A stretch of DNA of 64,000 nucleotides from Adineta vaga (lineage: Eukaryota; Rotifera). Shown here one piece after another: positions 22,051-36,657 of this stretch. Positions within the stretch are counted from its first letter, which is position 1, and each line of letters opens with the position of its first letter. Below the pieces are notes generated by a model. It was not told the origin of the DNA. It did not search any database and saw only the letters and a program-made list of their open reading frames with translations. The DNA is taken from positions 14,632,001 through 14,696,000 of the forward strand of contig CP075496.1 in NCBI GenBank assembly GCA_021613535.1, written 5' to 3'. The translations under genes were made by a program, and so were the position numbers.

Positions 22051-22989
22051 ATGAATAAAACTAATTAATTATTCTCTATTGTATTGTATAGAAACTTGAC
22101 AAATGTTAGGAGAATTTTTAGAATAGATTAGTGGTATTTCTGTGTTCATTTAATTCTCTACTGTTTTTTATTTACATATTACAGAAAAATTCAAAGAAAT
22201 TCTCTTTGAATTGTCATCTTCAACTATAGTTAATCAAGATGTAGAGCGTCTCTTGAAGAACATTCAAAATAGTGATGATAATTATGAAGATTTTTTATGT
22301 GCTTTAGTTGAAAAAATTTATGCTTTAGTGTTTAAAGATGGAATAAAAGGTTCTGGCGAATTAAAATCTATAAAAACTCAAGAATTACTGAATGGTATTT
22401 TTGATGATTTTGATTGTTATCTACGAGAACTTATTGGTGAAAAGAACAAAGATTTAGTTGATTTCGATGATTTCAAAGTGAAAATTCGACAACTATTTAT
22501 TGGTCTTGAAAAAAAGATATCTTTATTAGAAAAAGAAAACGAGAAAATAGTATCGCGCTTGTTAGTATTAGAAGGTATAGAAACAAACGCTGTCAAAATG
22601 AATATGGGTAATTTAGCTTTACAATTAAGAAACAAGTTAATAAGATGTATGCAACCAAACTTATCACAACGTGCAGCCCGTGATGAATTTGTTTTATCAC
22701 CAGAATACCAAGACAAACATTCTATTATAAACAATCTCATTCAAAAATATGATCCTAATTTAACTATCTATGATTTATCAAGATCGATTCAAGCGTTAAA
22801 AAATCAGTGTGCTCAAATAGCACATGATCAAGTTCCAATGTCCGAAGCAGAAGCCGATTCTCTTTTGAACGATAGTTTATAAAAACAACTGATTCATATT
22901 TAGCTAATGAAACAAAAAAGGTCGTTTATTTCCTCAAAATATTCGCTGAACATATATGCGAACCATTAGTTGTTGATTTAAATTTATGA
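22051..22989 (+). pseudogene. Coiled-coil protein gene, copy 2, frameshifted and lacking its first donor
   Basis: Main exon 22185 onward is homologous to 9634-8811 over its whole length (ALVEKIYALVFKDG, LEKKISLLEKENEKIVSR, MNMGNLALQLRNK). The reading opens well but near 22872-22880 (GAACGATAGTTTATAAAA) it shifts, ending early after LLNDSL. In the next frame the copy-1 C-terminus continues as FIKTTDSYLANETKKVV to TGA at 22989. The expected first exon (ATGAATAAAA, 22051-22060) is followed by CT where copy 1 has the GT donor. The right end of the 5.7-kb transposon is only about 100 bp upstream. The 5' region may therefore be disabled, or another start may be used. Confidence 0.6.
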
Positions 22990-23554
22990 CAACTTTTTTT
23001 AATAAGAACGTCTTTATCTTTTTTGTCTTCTTTTTTATACTGTTTCTCATCGTCAGACAAGACTTTTCTCAAATAAAAACCGTTATTTATTTCAACGATG
23101 AATCTTGCAGATATACAATTAAATTTATTCTTTATCAAGACAATCATTTAGAGAAAAAAAATGTTTTTTTTTCAATGTAAAAACAGATTCATTTTACAAA
23201 CTGTTCTTTTTATTTTATAATAGTCTGAAATTTTCTTGTTATTTTCATACAAAAAGAAAAAGAAGATATAAGCGACATCTTCTGTTATTTATTAAGATAA
23301 AAATGAGGGAAATATGATTGAAATGAATGGAAGATCTGTCAAGTATGAAAAATGAATAATACGTTTAGATAAAGATAAGAATAATTTCTTTTCGAATAAA
23401 AATGTGTTGATAATCGAATCAATATGGAAGATTAAAATGTGTTAATCTTTCTCTCTCTCTCAGTGGGTGTTAACGAGAAAAATAACACGAAGAGAAAATG
23501 ATATTTATTGGTTCAATCTTTGTTTTCTTTATCTTTTTCATTGTCTGACCTTTA

Positions 23555-23581
23555 AATGAACTGATATTTAATTCGTTCATT
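23555..23581 (+). promoter_or_regulatory. Conserved palindromic block upstream of pocket-protein copy 2
   Basis: The same AATGAAC / 13-nt spacer / GTTCATT block found before the other two pocket-protein copies, 54 bp before the ATG at 23635. An inverted CCAAT box (ATTGGTT) lies near 23509. No canonical E2F site was seen nearby. Confidence 0.5.
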
Positions 23582-23634
23582 TTTAGAATAGATATTGTCA
23601 TAAAACACAAACAATATTCATCGATAAATTCAAA

Positions 23635-26630
23635 ATGGATTCATTATCTTCGATAAAGTAAGAATAATAACAAATGAAATTCTAAATTAATTCTCATTTT
23701 GATTTAGAAAAGAAGAAATGGAACCAATTTATAATAATTTATGTTTGGATTTAAATATGGATAATGAAACAAAAGAAGATGCTTGGATCAATTATAAAAA
23801 TCTATGTAAACATTATGTATTAGAAGGTGATCAAATTCATTGGTTAGCCATATCATTATATGTATCATGTCGAAAAAATAAATTTCTATTAAAAAATCAA
23901 AATAATCCAATATCAATAACACGTTTATTAAAAAGTTCAAATAATTTCAAGATTTTATCATTTTTTGATAAATTACATCAATGGGAAAATATGGGAAATT
24001 TACCAGAAAATTTAAGAAATCAAATCAATCAAGTTGAACATTCATTTCAAATTTCATCAATTATCTTTGAAAAATATTCACAAATCTTTCTTTTAATATT
24101 TAATGGAAATTTAGAAAAATTAAATTCATTTAATTATTTAAATGAAAGAGAAGTTTTACAAAAGAATCCGAAATTAAATTTAAAAACTAAAGATGATAAA
24201 TATTCAATCAATCATCTTTATTTAATTATTTGGACAATATATTCCTTATCAAAAACAATTTATCCCTCAACATTTAATGATTTAATTGCGTCATTTCATT
24301 TACTTATTGCTTCATTTGAATTTATTTATCAATTTATTAAAAAAACGAAATTTAATATATTTATTAAACAAAATCTTAATGAAGAAAGTTTAATTGATTA
24401 TTTATGTTCAAAATATTCTTGTTCTTCAGAAATGACACGAACAATTTATTATGAACATTTAAAAAATGATTTATTTCAATTAATTAATTTATCGGAAATG
24501 AATTTCTCGGAAATTATCGATTTAATTAATAAAAAATATGATGAAATTATTTTAACCAATTGTATTATTGATGAAAGAATTTTTTTAGAAAATAAAAATC
24601 AATTTTCCGATTTATTAAATTCTTTAAATGAAAATAAAAATTCCAAATTAAATCAAAATAAAACACCATTAACTGCCAATCAACATTTTATTCATTTAAA
24701 TCATCAACAACAACAAGATTTTAATCCAATGTTAACACCAATATCACAAGCAAATCAATTAATTCAAATTCTATTAAATATTATTCAAAATCAAACGAAT
24801 AAACCAAGTTTAAATCTTTCGAAAACTATTGGTGAACAACAATTTTTAGATGATTTAAATGAACGATTAAATGAATGGAAAAGATTATTTGTACAAAATT
24901 ATGAAAAAACTCAATTAATTGATAAAACATTTTCAAATCGTGGAAATTCATCGGAGAATTATTTTGATTTTTCATTAAAATTATTTTATTCAGCGTTAGA
25001 AAATATTTTAATTATCGAAAAGAAACGTTTAATATCATCAAATCAACAAAATATTCAACAAACATTTCAGTAATTTGTTTTTTCTCTTTTTTCAAATAAT
25101 TATTTCGCTTTTCTTTCTTTTAGTAAATTAATTTTAAATAATGAATTTCTTAAATCACTTCTTGGTTTATGTTTATTATTAGTTTTATATTCACATGGTG
25201 ATTCTTATCATGATTTTCAATGGATATTTCATCTTTATTCATTACAAGGTTATTCTTTCTTAAAAATTATACAAATTTATTTTAAAACAACAAAACAAAT
25301 CTTAAAATCACGTTTATTTATTAAATATTTATCATCAATTGAAGAAATTATTTTATCTTCATTAGCATTTCAATTAAATTCACATTTATGGAATGAAATT
25401 AAATCTAAAGGAATATTAACTTATCAACAAATTCAACAATTACAACAAAAATCATTATTAACAACACCAACGAATCTTTCAAATTTATTTCTTTATTCAC
25501 CAACACCTTCAACGAATGTGAAAAGAAAATTATTTGATTCAAATTCATCATCATCATCATCATTACCAATAATTCGAAGTCAATCTGATCCATTCGTTGA
25601 AAATGGAAATAAGATTCCACAAAAAGAATCTCCATATACAATGTTTTATCGAAAATATTATCAATTAGTATTTACAAGACTTGATTTATTATGTTCACGT
25701 TTATTTGGAATAAATTCAAATGAAATAAAAAAAATGATTTGGAATTTTTATTTATTTCTTTTTGAAAATTATACGGAAAGTTTATTTTGTCAAAGAGATT
25801 TAGATCAAATCTTATTATCATCGATTTATTATATAGTTAATCAAAAAAATGATTTATTTCATATGAAATTAACATGGATAACACTTCTTCAAGCTTATAA
25901 ATCAATTCCAAATTCGAATTTAAAAACAATTCGAAGTGTTTTTATTAAAAATCATTCATTGAATTCCAATTCAAATGAATTCATAAATGAAAAGAATTCT
26001 TTCAATGAAAATCCTTGTTTAACACCGTCAAAACCTGCGGGAACAATTCATTTATTTGATGAAAAATTCCTCGGTGATATTAATACATTTTATGATGAAA
26101 TCTTTATTAAAATGAATAATTTCGATGAATTTTTCTCGAAAAAAGATTTCTTTGATCTTCCAAATCAAATCAAATTAAATTCAAATCAAAATGAACAAAT
26201 TTCATTAAATATTGGTGAAAATTTATTTGTGAAATATTCTTCAACTTTTATTAAATCAAATTCATTTCATCAACAAAATCAAAGGAAATCAAATGATTTC
26301 AATTCAAATTCTACAACAAATGTTTTATCTTCATCAATTCAAGCAGGTGTTCATAATCGTGTGAAAACAATTCGAACTCGAACTGAAGATGGAAAATTCT
26401 TAACAACAATATCAACGGTACAAGAGAATTTCAATGATTGTAATGAAAATAATTCGAATAATGAAGAAAAAGAAAAAGAAAAACAACTTGTTTTTGGACA
26501 ATCATCAATTAATTCAATGAAGAGAAATTTTCAAGATTATTCCAATTCAAATTCTGATTGTTTAACAAGTTTAACAAAGAAAATTTTACAAATTGAAAAT
26601 GATCGACAATTAAATTTAACAAACAATTAG
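23635..26630 (+). CDS. Retinoblastoma/p107-p130-like pocket protein, copy 2 (intact)
   Basis: Encodes a 963-residue nuclear pocket protein, expected to bind E2F/DP and repress cell-cycle genes until phosphorylated by cyclin-CDK. Exons are 23635-23657, 23708-25069 and 25124-26630; total length is exactly 964 codons. The N-terminal cyclin-like domain contains LEGDQIHWLAISLYVSCR, the p107/p130 signature. TPLTANQHF (about residue 327) and TPISQANQL (about 351) open pocket A. The spacer carries likely CDK sites (SPTPST, KRKLFD nearby). Pocket B starts at about residue 631 (SPYTMFYRKYYQL) and includes LCSRLFG and RDLDQILLSSIYY. The tail ends around residue 963 with SLTKKILQIEND. Length suits p107/p130 rather than Rb1. 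It lies downstream of coiled-coil copy 2 and just upstream of a JNK fragment. Confidence 0.9.
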
Positions 26631-26813
26631 TTCATTTTTTTTCAAAGAGAAAAAATTCGATTCGATATGATGTATTATTTACAAAAGATCTTCCTTTGTT
26701 TTTTTTTGTTCGATATTTAACTGAATTTGTTTTGCTTGTTGAAAATCTTAATTAGATTTTAATTTGAAATAAAAAGAGAAATGTTTTAATCTTTATTATT
26801 TCAATCTAAATAG

Positions 26814-27579
<766 letters not shown>

Positions 27580-27945
27580 TGTATATTTATTAATTAAATA
27601 TATTTAAAAAAAGATAGTTACATATTATATTTTTAATTATTTATTTAGTGGCTTATCCAGCATTGTCGTATCTTGATTTTAGCGTATCAGATATGTCAGA
27701 TGTCGAAAGATACCAATCAGATGATATGAATATAGAGTAAATTCTTCGTAAAATTTCGTTTTATCTTCCCTCGTCGTTTCTCTCTCTGTTCGGTTCATTC
27801 ATATATGACTAGGTCTCTTCATTCAGTACATACCTCGGAATGATCTATCTACAAATTCTATTGCGCACTTTCTTAAGTTCTTTCTTATAGACATACATAT
27901 ATGTATATATATATGAATATGTTTATCAAATAAACATTTCTTCGG

Positions 27946-28620
27946 ATGGCTGCTTCTAGTAAGACTAAAACTTTTTAAAAGTTAATATCTCTATTTTATT
28001 TTGTATTATTAGATGATGATGGATCTCATACAAGTTGTGATATTAAAGAATCCCATGGTGAAATTGATCAAGATAAGGAGTTTGACAATTGCCTTGTCAA
28101 CATGAACCAGGTATATAAAGTATTTTGTTTTGCTGCATTACCATTTTCCTTATAGAATTGGGATTTATATAGCCAGCTGTTAACCATAACCGATCTCTTT
28201 GTTGACATGGATGAAACTAGCCGAGAATGTCTTTCTCGTACTTTCGATTGGGTAGAGTTTAATGATGGACAGATAATCATTCGAGAAGGTGATATACCAG
28301 ATGCATTTTTAATTATCGATAATGGTAAAACGAAATGTAATGTTTCTTCATACTAATGATAATCTTTAGGAATGGCATTTGTCTACGAAGTAACACAAAA
28401 CAACATGCTCCTTCCAAAACAAGTGCTGAAACGAGGTGATCATATTGGTTCAGTAGCTTTATACTCAGCTAAACACCATCAATTTACAGTTATATCAAGC
28501 GGTGCAGTTCGTTGTGCGAAAATGAATGCATTCATTTTTCAAAAAGAAGTTATACCGAGAATCGATTATATAAAACAAAAGATATTACAATATCAATCGA
28601 TCGTCAATCGTCTTGTTTAA
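27946..28620 (+). CDS. Cyclic-nucleotide-binding-like domain protein A (four exons)
   Basis: Encodes 176 residues from exons 27946-27958, 28013-28110, 28156-28324 and 28370-28620, all GT-AG, closing at TAA. The core FNDGQIIIREGDIPDAFLIIDNG followed by LKRGDHIGSVALYSA has the beta-barrel spacing of cyclic-nucleotide-binding domains (G-x-x-I-x-x-x-G-D; GD-x-x-G). The phosphate-binding cassette is degenerate: GSVAL replaces G-E-x-A-L and no Arg precedes the expected Ala-Thr, so classical cAMP/cGMP binding is unlikely. No kinase, channel or GEF domain is attached. A paralogue with the same four-exon plan, including a 13-nt first exon and a 169-nt third exon, lies at 36012-36657. Both follow a JNK pseudogene. 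Confidence 0.75.
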
Positions 28621-29113
28621 AAAACAACGGAAAATCTACTAACATGGTGAACTGATGAAACTAAAAAAAGATTATCAACATTTTCCTTATCATGTTTTTT
28701 ACATCATTAAAATAAATATTTATCTTTCGATTCAAAGAAGATTTTTCTTCAGATTTGTTGACTAATGAGAAAAATTTTCAATAGATTGCAAAACTTATAT
28801 CGAAGTAAACAGTGATAAAACAAACACTATGAATAAAACTATTCGAATGACAAGAATTTTGCTTAAAACTATAGATCACTGAAGAGTTAGATAGGATTAT
28901 TATAACAACAACCATGAAAACAAATGACGATAGTATGTGTACTTGCTTAACTCTTTTTCATAGGAAAATTGTATTATCAATGTAGTGCTAAACAAAGCAT
29001 TATAGAAGATCAACATACGTTTACTTCCTATGATCATTGACTGTACGACGTGTAGTTAACTAATTTCTTGCTTTTAATATTCTTCGTTCGTATCACAAGC
29101 TATTATTACTACA
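28621..29113. other. Intergenic, nothing recognised
   Basis: AT-rich sequence after the cyclic-nucleotide-binding-like gene. An AATAAATATT near 28709 could serve polyadenylation. No coding pattern was seen. Confidence 0.4.
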
Positions 29114-29735
29114 GTACTTCATTTTGTTTTCTTTTGTGTTCATCTATTTTCAGTGCGATCCCTAACCATTCTATGTTGCAAAAATCTTTGGATGGTGCTC
29201 TTTCAGACGACCTAACTCCGATCCATTTTCTTTAATATTTTTATGAAAATATCACAGCTCTACGATCAACATGTCTTCCTGTCGTTATTAGTGGTCGATT
29301 TCCTGAAAACGACGGCCAGCTAAATTTATGCTAAAAAGGTATTCTTCCAAAAAAAAGCGTTTTCTCCCCTTATACTACTTAGAAAGTGAGTTTAGGTTGT
29401 TATATGAAGTTTAAAAATCGCCTCAAGTTCTATCTATATCCAGCGGTTCATAATGATTCAACAATGTTATAAGGAAATTTGAGAATCATCAAAGATGATC
29501 ACGAATTCATAGAAAAAGAAATCATCCTGATAACGACGTCTAGCAAAAGTTTTTGCCCTAATAACGACAGGAAAACATGTTGATCGTAGAGTTGTGATAT
29601 CTTCATAAAAATATTAAAGAAAATGGATCGGAGTTAGGTCGTCTGAAAGAGCACCATCCAAAGATTTTTGCAACATAGAATGGTTAGGGATCGCACTGAA
29701 AATAGATGAACGCAAAAGAAAACAAAATGAAGTAC
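29114..29735. mobile_element. 622-bp foldback element with 178-bp arms
   Basis: Arms 29114-29291 and 29558-29735 are near-perfect reverse complements, beginning GTACTTCATTTTG and ending CGTTATTAG/CTAATAACG at the inner side. AATAACGACG words recur inside and just outside the arms. There is no open frame. The form is that of a non-autonomous foldback transposon. No target duplication was defined; the flank beyond 29735 has another TCGTTATTAG, so the true end may lie slightly further out. Confidence 0.65.
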
Positions 29736-31054
29736 AAATTTTGCGTCGTTATTAGAGAAAAGTACTATGTTATTCTTAAAGTAGGAGTAACAATTAATAT
29801 GAAGTGAGAGTCAGTATGAAATGAAAAGACTATAATCACATATATACATATTCGTACCCTTATCCATAGAATATTTTGTGCTCACAGGACGTCACAACAC
29901 ATTCTATTTATTCGTTTACTTTTCAGAACACTTAAGATTCAGAGTACACATAGATCTGGAGGAATTTGCTTGGAAAGAAAATAATATTGGAAAGTAAAAT
30001 AAAGAATAAATAAAGATAATAAAAAGAGAAATAAGAAAAATCAATGCTTATCTGAATATACAGAAAATAAAAATCGAACTCTGAATTGGAATTGTTTCGA
30101 TTATACTTTTATATACATTGCATAGATATACGATGACTATAAACAAGTATTATAAGATCTATTATCATCGTGTATTATTAAACTATATGAATTTCCGTCA
30201 AAAACTAAGTTTATTAATGAGAAAATAATGTTCAAATTATTAATATTCTGATCAATTAAATTAACAAAATTTAAATTGTGTTTGGTAAAAAAAAAGAAAC
30301 ATAATAGTCTATCGAAAGGCCTTACTTCTTCGACTCGTTTATTCGAACTATATCTAACTTAAAATCAGTATCTTTATTCACAGAAATATAACAGAAAACA
30401 TATCTTTCACAAAAAGTTTTTCATTTATTGTCACCATGTACAGAGATTGTTCAATATCAATTAAATAGAGCATTATATAAGTCTCAGAAGAATGTATAGG
30501 AATATATTGTGACTATTATTGAACAAAGATATTCTTCTATCTTTTAATAGAGAAAATTCCAAACTAACATCTATCATTCTGTAGATAATCCTATGAGATG
30601 GAATTCAAAGCAAATAATCTTATTTATCATTTACGATTGTTTAGTTACGACACTAATTGGCTTTTAGTTCTAAATATCAGTTACACTTCAAAATAAAGAA
30701 GAATGCGCTTTCATTATGAAAATATCTTCATATGACAGATTTATTGACATTTACACTTTTCTTTTATAAATGGATATCAAAAAAACTGGAAAAAATAAGA
30801 TGAATTAAAACTGAACTAACGAGTGCACAGACGATTTATGTCGGGAAAGATCAAACATCTTATTTATGAAATTTTACGTTAATTAAATTTTTTCAGTTTG
30901 TTTGAGTCATTATCTTTCCTTTGTCATATTAAGTGTCTATCAATGATTGGTTCTTATACAGACAATGTTCAATGAATATAACTGTATATATATATATATA
31001 TATATATACATATCTATCTACATCAATTTCCACTTCACCTTCAACTAACTTAAT
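29736..31054. other. Intergenic; (TA)n tract before the F-box-like gene
   Basis: No gene was seen. A TA dinucleotide tract spans about 30983-31009. Around 30930-30955 the sequence TCAATGATTGGTTCTTATACA matches a block upstream of the second F-box-like gene (near 37805) and of the remnant at 15.8 kb; it contains an inverted CCAAT (ATTGG) and is probably promoter. Confidence 0.45.
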
Positions 31055-33131
31055 ATGTCAACAATGAATAGTCAATCAAAGCAGAGTACGTATTTACTTT
31101 GTAATATGATTAATTCAATAAATTTTTTGTTTATTAAATAGATATTATTGGATTGGTTGATCTACCAGATGAGTTAATATTATCTATTATGAAAAAAGTC
31201 AATCCCAATGTATTATTGCTTTGTTCTATGATTGATATTGGCAATAATCGTTTAGAAGAACTTGCCTTGAATGAATGTCATTCAATCGATTTGACATTTG
31301 ATTATTTTCAAGCACCGCATGAATTTCTTATGCGACGATTTTATTCTCATGTTATGCCTTGTATTGGCCATTATATTCAATCATTAACAATTAATCTTAT
31401 TCAAATATCGGAAATTCAAGCATTTGTTAATAATAATTTTAATGGAGTTCTTCCAAATTTGATACATTTAAAAATAGAGATAGGTGCTAAACGACGTAAA
31501 ACAAACATGCCTTATACATTAAGTAAATTTCAATTCATACATCGAATCTTAGTCTTTTATATGAAATAGAACAAAATTCATCATTTGAAAGTTGAATAAT
31601 TTCTTTTTGGATACTTTGTTAGACAAGAAAAATTCATTTGTTTTTCTTAAAAGTACGATCAGATTCTGGAAATAATCAGTAGAATATGTCCTAAATCATT
31701 CCACTTCTTTTTGACGTTTCAAAACTTTACCAAGGATGAGTATAGATCAAATTAAATTCGCGAAAGTATTGGTCATTTATTGATTGATAATCATCTAAAG
31801 ACACTAGTTTAATTAAATATGATATTATAATATTTGCAAATTATCTGTTTTAGTTAACTTTGAGATGTTATCTAGTAGAACGCGTGATCCTCTCTTTTCA
31901 ATCGTCCCTCAATATCTGTGGCTGCTCAATGGTAAACTTAGTACAAAATTGTCTATCCTGCTTCATTCGTCGATTATGCATTCTATTAAATCATTCGAAC
32001 TTGATGAAAACTGTATCTTACATGAAAGATGTGACGATCAGAAACCGCGCTTCAACCGTTTAACCCAATTAACTCATCTTCAGATATCTTTTTGGGATTT
32101 TGATCAATGTGTATATTTATTAAATCAAATAGGATCACAACTTCATTCATTGACTGTGACTATAGCCTATGTTTCTGATGAACAATCCAATTTAATTCCT
32201 AAAATAACATCGGTAAAAACAAAAATATTTTATTAAATTTTATATATTAATAAATCGAATCATTTAGATTTCATGTCCAAATCTGAAACGAATGAAAATG
32301 ATAATGTATCGAAATATTAATAATTATCAACTTTGTTTTTCTCTTTTACAACATTTATCAAATATTGAATATTTAACATTATTATTAAGTGTAGGAAGAG
32401 GTGATACTAGACCATTACATCTTCTTGATGGATCTATCTTAGAAAGAAATATTCTTCAAAAAATGATTAATTTACGTCAATTTCATTATCATATTCGTTC
32501 AATATCGAAAATTGCTTCTCATATCACAATTCATCAAATTCTTCAAAGTTTTCAAAATCATCAACAATCATTTGATTGTGTACTCGATCATTTTAATAAT
32601 AATTATAAACAATGTCAAATTTATTCGCTTCCATTTATTGGTACTCGTCTAGATTTTATTTCAAATCGTTTTCCATTATTTGATAATAATAGAAATACTT
32701 TTTCAAATGTTACTAATTTATTACTTTTTGATGATAGAAAACCTTTCGAAACTGTTTTCTTCGAACGTCTTACTCAATCTTTACCACGACTCCACACACT
32801 CGAGATAAACAATCAACTCGAACAACAAGAAAAGTCAACTGGAGAAAAGAAAACAAACATTATCTTTAGCCATTTATCTGTACTAATTTTGTACCATAGT
32901 CATATGAATTATGCTCAATTACTTCTTAATCAAAGTTCTCTTCCTTCTCTAATTGAACTTGCAATTAACAAAAATATCTTACTAACAATAATTAATCAAA
33001 ATCAACAACAAGCAAAAGATAATTGTTCACAAATAGGAACAATCATAATATCGAAATCATCTGATGAATCAATAGATATACAAAGTTTTTTTCCACAAAT
33101 TGTTTCTGTCAAATATACGAAAGAGTCATAA
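31055..33131 (+). pseudogene. F-box-like protein gene 1, one-base frameshift in the last exon
   Basis: Exons 31055-31085, 31142-31522, 31854-32212 and 32267-33131 match the intact gene at 37930-39922. The N-terminus has an F-box-like segment, LVDLPDELILSIMKKVNP, followed by LCSMIDIGNNRLEELAL; F-box proteins recruit substrates to SCF ubiquitin ligases. The C-terminal half has leucine-rich, LRR-like spacing (FNRLTQLTHLQISF, LSNIEYLTLLLS). The first three exons close in phase. In exon 4 the run at 32278-32281 has four A where three are needed (CCAAAATCTG; the paralogue gives C-P-K-L-K-Q-M), so the frame is shifted by one. Either the gene is newly broken or the base is an assembly error; otherwise it would encode about 544 residues. 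Confidence 0.7.
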
Positions 33132-33467
33132 TAAAATAATAAATCATCAAAATGTCAATATCGATGAAATATTCTTCTTGAAATGAAAAAAAGAAAGCAA
33201 TAAGATCATAGAGAAAATCTATAAGAATTATTAAATATTTTACAATGTTGATAATAAAGTTCTCCTTCATTTTTTTCTATGTCTAATAAATACTTGTTCC
33301 ACATTCAAAAAAAAAGAAATCAACATTTATATAGTGGTATCTATTTTATTTTGATTTTATTGGTTTCATATATTCTGTTGACCTCGTATCATATTGATCA
33401 ATTTGATGATGATGTTCTATTCTATTGTGTTTGAAAATTGTGTTACAAAAAGTGAAAACAAAAATAA

Positions 33468-33722
<255 letters not shown>

Positions 33723-33759
33723 TAACTTAATCATAAAAATGTAAGTTTTTATATTTATA

Positions 33760-33767
33760 TTTAAATT
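33760..33767 (+). repeat. Left target duplication of the Mutator-like element
   Basis: TTTAAATT here is repeated exactly at 34772-34779, immediately outside the two ends (GGGTC... and ...GACCC). An 8-bp duplication fits Mutator-like elements (8-11 bp). Confidence 0.75.
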
Positions 33768-35147
<1,380 letters not shown>

Positions 35148-35276
35148 TGATTTCTTTTTCCTATTGATATTTTTCTTTTAATGAATAAACTTTTCTTCTT
35201 TAGTTGATATTTGGTCAGTTGAATGTATTTTTGGAGAGATGATACGTGGTCAAGTTTCTTTTTTATTTATAAATAA

Positions 35277-35480
<204 letters not shown>

Positions 35481-36011
35481 TAGTTTCATTTATCTTTTCT
35501 TGGACTATAGTCGATGCATAGAAAGAATTCACCTTTTATACAATTATAGAATAGTTTGTCTTTTGTATCTGGTCCCCTCATATCTTATTCTTTGGATAAA
35601 TTACGTCGAATATCGATGGACATTGTCCGCTTTGTTCAAACAATGAGCGATCCTTTTCGTAGTGTAGTGTAGATTTCTATTGTAAAGATGAAGATTTATA
35701 TCGACTGTGTGTATGTACACAAGATCGTTTTATTAATTACAAAACGTCGGGTTTAAATAGGTTTAAAGAGAACTAGAATACTAGGGAAAATAACATATGA
35801 ATAACATGATGTCAGAAACAGAAAGATATAGAAAACATATGATGAACATATATCATGGCGTTATATGGAAGAAACGAATGAAAGTATATGACGTCATGGA
35901 TAAAGAATTCTCCTCCTTAACACCATGTCCTTTTGTCTATTTGTCTTTATCTATCTATTGCATGTGTATTTATTGACATGTTGTTTTTAGATATTGAATC
36001 ATTATTTCATA

Positions 36012-36657
36012 ATGGCTTCAAGTGGTAAGTAGAATCAATGGATTCTATTTTCTAATTAGATGTATTTCTTTCATTTAGGTTCGACAAATAACATACCTAA
36101 AGATAAAAACGAAAAAGATGTGGAGGACTTTATCTATTCTTCGCGAGAAGTATGAAGTATTATTATTTTTGTCTAATGTACCTAACTTTCTTCATAGGAA
36201 TGGGAAGAAATAAATAATGCTATACAAAATACGAATATCTTGAATCAACTTAGTGAATATAAATGTCGGAAACTGATGGAAAAGCTGGAATTGAAGATGT
36301 TTGAAAATGACGAGTTAATTGTCAAGAAAGGTGATGTTGCTAATGAAGGTTTTGTGATTGTTCAAGGTAAAAGAAAACAGCATTGATATTCTTACATAAT
36401 TATTTAGTTTAGGAGTAGCAATTATATGTGAATCACCTCATCAAATGACAATAACACATGAATTAAAAACATTTGATACAATTGGTCTTAATGCATTATA
36501 TATGTCAACAAGTTATAATGTTGATGTTATCGCTAACGGTCGCGTAGTATGTGTGAAATTTTACAAGCAAAACTTTGATGAAAATATTCGATATTTTATT
36601 GATGAATGCAAAATCAAAAGTGAAACATATCGATCTTTCATGAATCTGGTCGTTTAG
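36012..36657 (+). CDS. Cyclic-nucleotide-binding-like domain protein B (four exons)
   Basis: Encodes 165 residues from exons 36012-36024, 36079-36149, 36198-36366 and 36413-36657, closing exactly in frame. The plan is the same as gene A: 13-nt first exon, 169-nt third exon, and last intron inside the Gly codon of the beta-barrel (VIVQ|G; DN|G in A). Residues MFENDELIVKKGDVANEG match the start of a cyclic-nucleotide-binding fold. The phosphate-binding cassette is even less conserved (FDTIGLNALYMSTSYNVD), with neither the Glu nor the Arg, so ligand binding is doubtful. Protein identity to A is low although the gene plan is conserved, so the duplication is old or selection is weak. Confidence 0.72.

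Noticed and set aside
8811-26630. One simple large inverted duplication joining the minus and plus coiled-coil/pocket-protein pairs
   Set aside because: Gene order differs: on the minus strand the pocket-protein gene precedes the coiled-coil gene, on the plus strand it follows. At least two separate events are needed.
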